Below, in pieces: positions 5,221-6,013 of a stretch of 6,013 nucleotides of DNA. Where the stretch lies: NCBI GenBank assembly GCA_028103285.1, contig JAOHNF010000025.1, positions 1-6,013 of the forward strand. The letters are read 5' to 3'. The notes beneath the pieces are model-generated. The model was given only the letters and a program-made list of their open reading frames with translations. It ran no database searches and had not been told where the DNA came from. The translations under genes were made by a program, and so were the position numbers. The first letter of the stretch is position 1. Every line of letters begins with the position of its first letter. Origin of the DNA: Candidatus Pelagibacter sp. GTDB taxonomy: Bacteria; Pseudomonadota; Alphaproteobacteria; Pelagibacterales; Pelagibacteraceae.

Positions 5221-6013
5221 TATTTTATAATTTTTTGTAAAAAAGTTAATGTGTTCTCTCTATTATGTTTATCGCTAAACTTCCATAACTGTGAGTCTAA
5301 ATAAAAATGAAGCATCTGTCCTATTAAAGGTATAACTATTAATTGTTTTAAGAAGATATCGTCAGCTTTTCCTAACAATGAAAGTCCTGCCATTAAAGAT
5401 GCATATAAAATAATGGTTAAAACATATCTAGATGCTATTTTAGAATATGGTTGTTTACTTTCTTCAAATTGATTTATTTTTCTTAAATTGTAGATATTAT
5501 AAGTAAGATAAATATACTGAGTATAGTGCATGGTAACACCCATAATTATTGCATGTACTGGGCTGCTTACAAAGCACATTGGATAAAAAATCAAACAACC
5601 TGTCAAAAAAACTAAAAAATTTTGACTATATTTATACTGAATCAAATAATAAAGGCACAAAGCACTAAATAAAGTTCCTACAACTATATTTAAAAGTAAA
5701 ATATTTTCTTCTGTAATAATCGGTAAATAAAATCTTAAATATCCTATTAAAAAGAAAATAAAAGATGTTGTGTATATTGCTATTTCCTGAAACTTATTTT
5801 CGCCAGGTTCCTTGCAATAAAGTTTACATACGCCAAAGCTTTGTCTTGTTACATGGAACATGTTTGCTGCAAAGAAAATTAATAAGAATAATTTGTTTAT
5901 TAAAAAGAAGCCTAATAATGATAAGACAACAATAATTACTGGAAATGCAATCAATCCTATTCTATTTTTTTTTATGAATGAATAATTGGATTTATCTATT
6001 AGAAAAGGCCATG
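5217..6013 (-). CDS. Polytopic membrane protein of unknown function, 5'-partial (runs off right edge)
   Basis: The frame stays open from the TGA at 5219-5217 to the window edge, giving 264 residues, and contains no ATG before the edge. The internal TTG at 5954 is therefore unlikely to be the true start. The visible N-terminus (WPFLIDKSNYSFIKKNRIG) is polar and basic. It is followed by about seven or eight hydrophobic segments, roughly at visible residues 20-38, 41-53, 77-97, 104-124, 131-149, 151-174, 196-214 and 219-239. Histidines and charges sit at membrane borders: NMFHVTRQSFGVCKLY (His53, Arg56), SPVHAII (His153), TMHYTQY (His162) and MLHFYLDSQLWKFSD (His235, Asp239). These look conserved-family-like, perhaps a metal or haem site or an acyltransferase-like active site, but I cannot name the family. 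The gene overlaps the carbamoyltransferase start by four bases and so is co-transcribed with it, suggesting a role in the same membrane-linked glycan or lipid pathway (inference). Confidence 0.8.
   Translation of the reverse strand, partial: WPFLIDKSNYSFIKKNRIGLIAFPVIIVVLSLLGFFLINKLFLLIFFAANMFHVTRQSFGVCKLYCKEPGENKFQEIAIYTTSFIFFLIGYLRFYLPIITEENILLLNIVVGTLFSALCLYYLIQYKYSQNFLVFLTGCLIFYPMCFVSSPVHAIIMGVTMHYTQYIYLTYNIYNLRKINQFEESKQPYSKIASRYVLTIILYASLMAGLSLLGKADDIFLKQLIVIPLIGQMLHFYLDSQLWKFSDKHNRENTLTFLQKIIKY

Noticed and set aside
5952..5954. TTG as the start of the membrane-protein gene
   Set aside because: The frame remains open for 19 further codons to the window edge with no stop, and the TTG falls at the start of a hydrophobic segment after a plausible cytoplasmic N-terminus. 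The real start is probably beyond the window.

Overview
The window is very AT-rich, with long poly-A and poly-T runs, short intergenic gaps and lysine-, asparagine- and isoleucine-rich proteins. The tRNA has an alphaproteobacterial look. Together these suggest a streamlined marine bacterium, most likely an alphaproteobacterium of the SAR11/Pelagibacterales kind. That placement is inferred from composition and gene style; no rRNA or taxonomic marker gene is present.

Every gene lies on the minus strand, so transcription runs from high to low coordinates. In that order the window holds: (1) a polytopic membrane protein whose frame runs off the right edge (5217-6013); (2) a full-length NodU/CmcH-type carbamoyltransferase starting at TTG and overlapping gene 1 by four bases (3382-5220); (3) a class I SAM methyltransferase (2375-3289), followed by a small perfect hairpin; (4) an FkbM-family methyltransferase (1382-2266); (5) an elongator tRNA-Met gene with encoded CCA (1154-1230); (6) a 2OG-Fe(II) oxygenase (179-967); (7) the first 46 codons of a DUF4422-type glycosyltransferase running off the left edge (1-138).

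The carbamoyltransferase, two methyltransferases and glycosyltransferase fit a surface-polysaccharide locus in which sugars are assembled and then decorated by O-carbamoylation and methylation. The carbamoyltransferase/FkbM pairing recalls the decoration chemistry of rhizobial Nod factors, but the actual glycan cannot be read from the sequence.

The most distinctive feature is a 19-bp direct repeat (18/19 identical). One copy is the 3' end of the tRNA-Met gene (1153-1171); the other is a displaced tRNA 3'-end fragment about 1 kb downstream of it (145-163). The two copies flank the oxygenase gene and its upstream region. This is the usual footprint of site-specific integration into a tRNA gene, here around a segment of only about 1 kb with one cargo gene and no integrase. 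It is best read as a mini-island, or the remnant of a larger island, at the edge of a glycan gene cluster. No stretch of more than 300 bases lacks a gene, and no CRISPR array, insertion sequence or riboswitch was seen.
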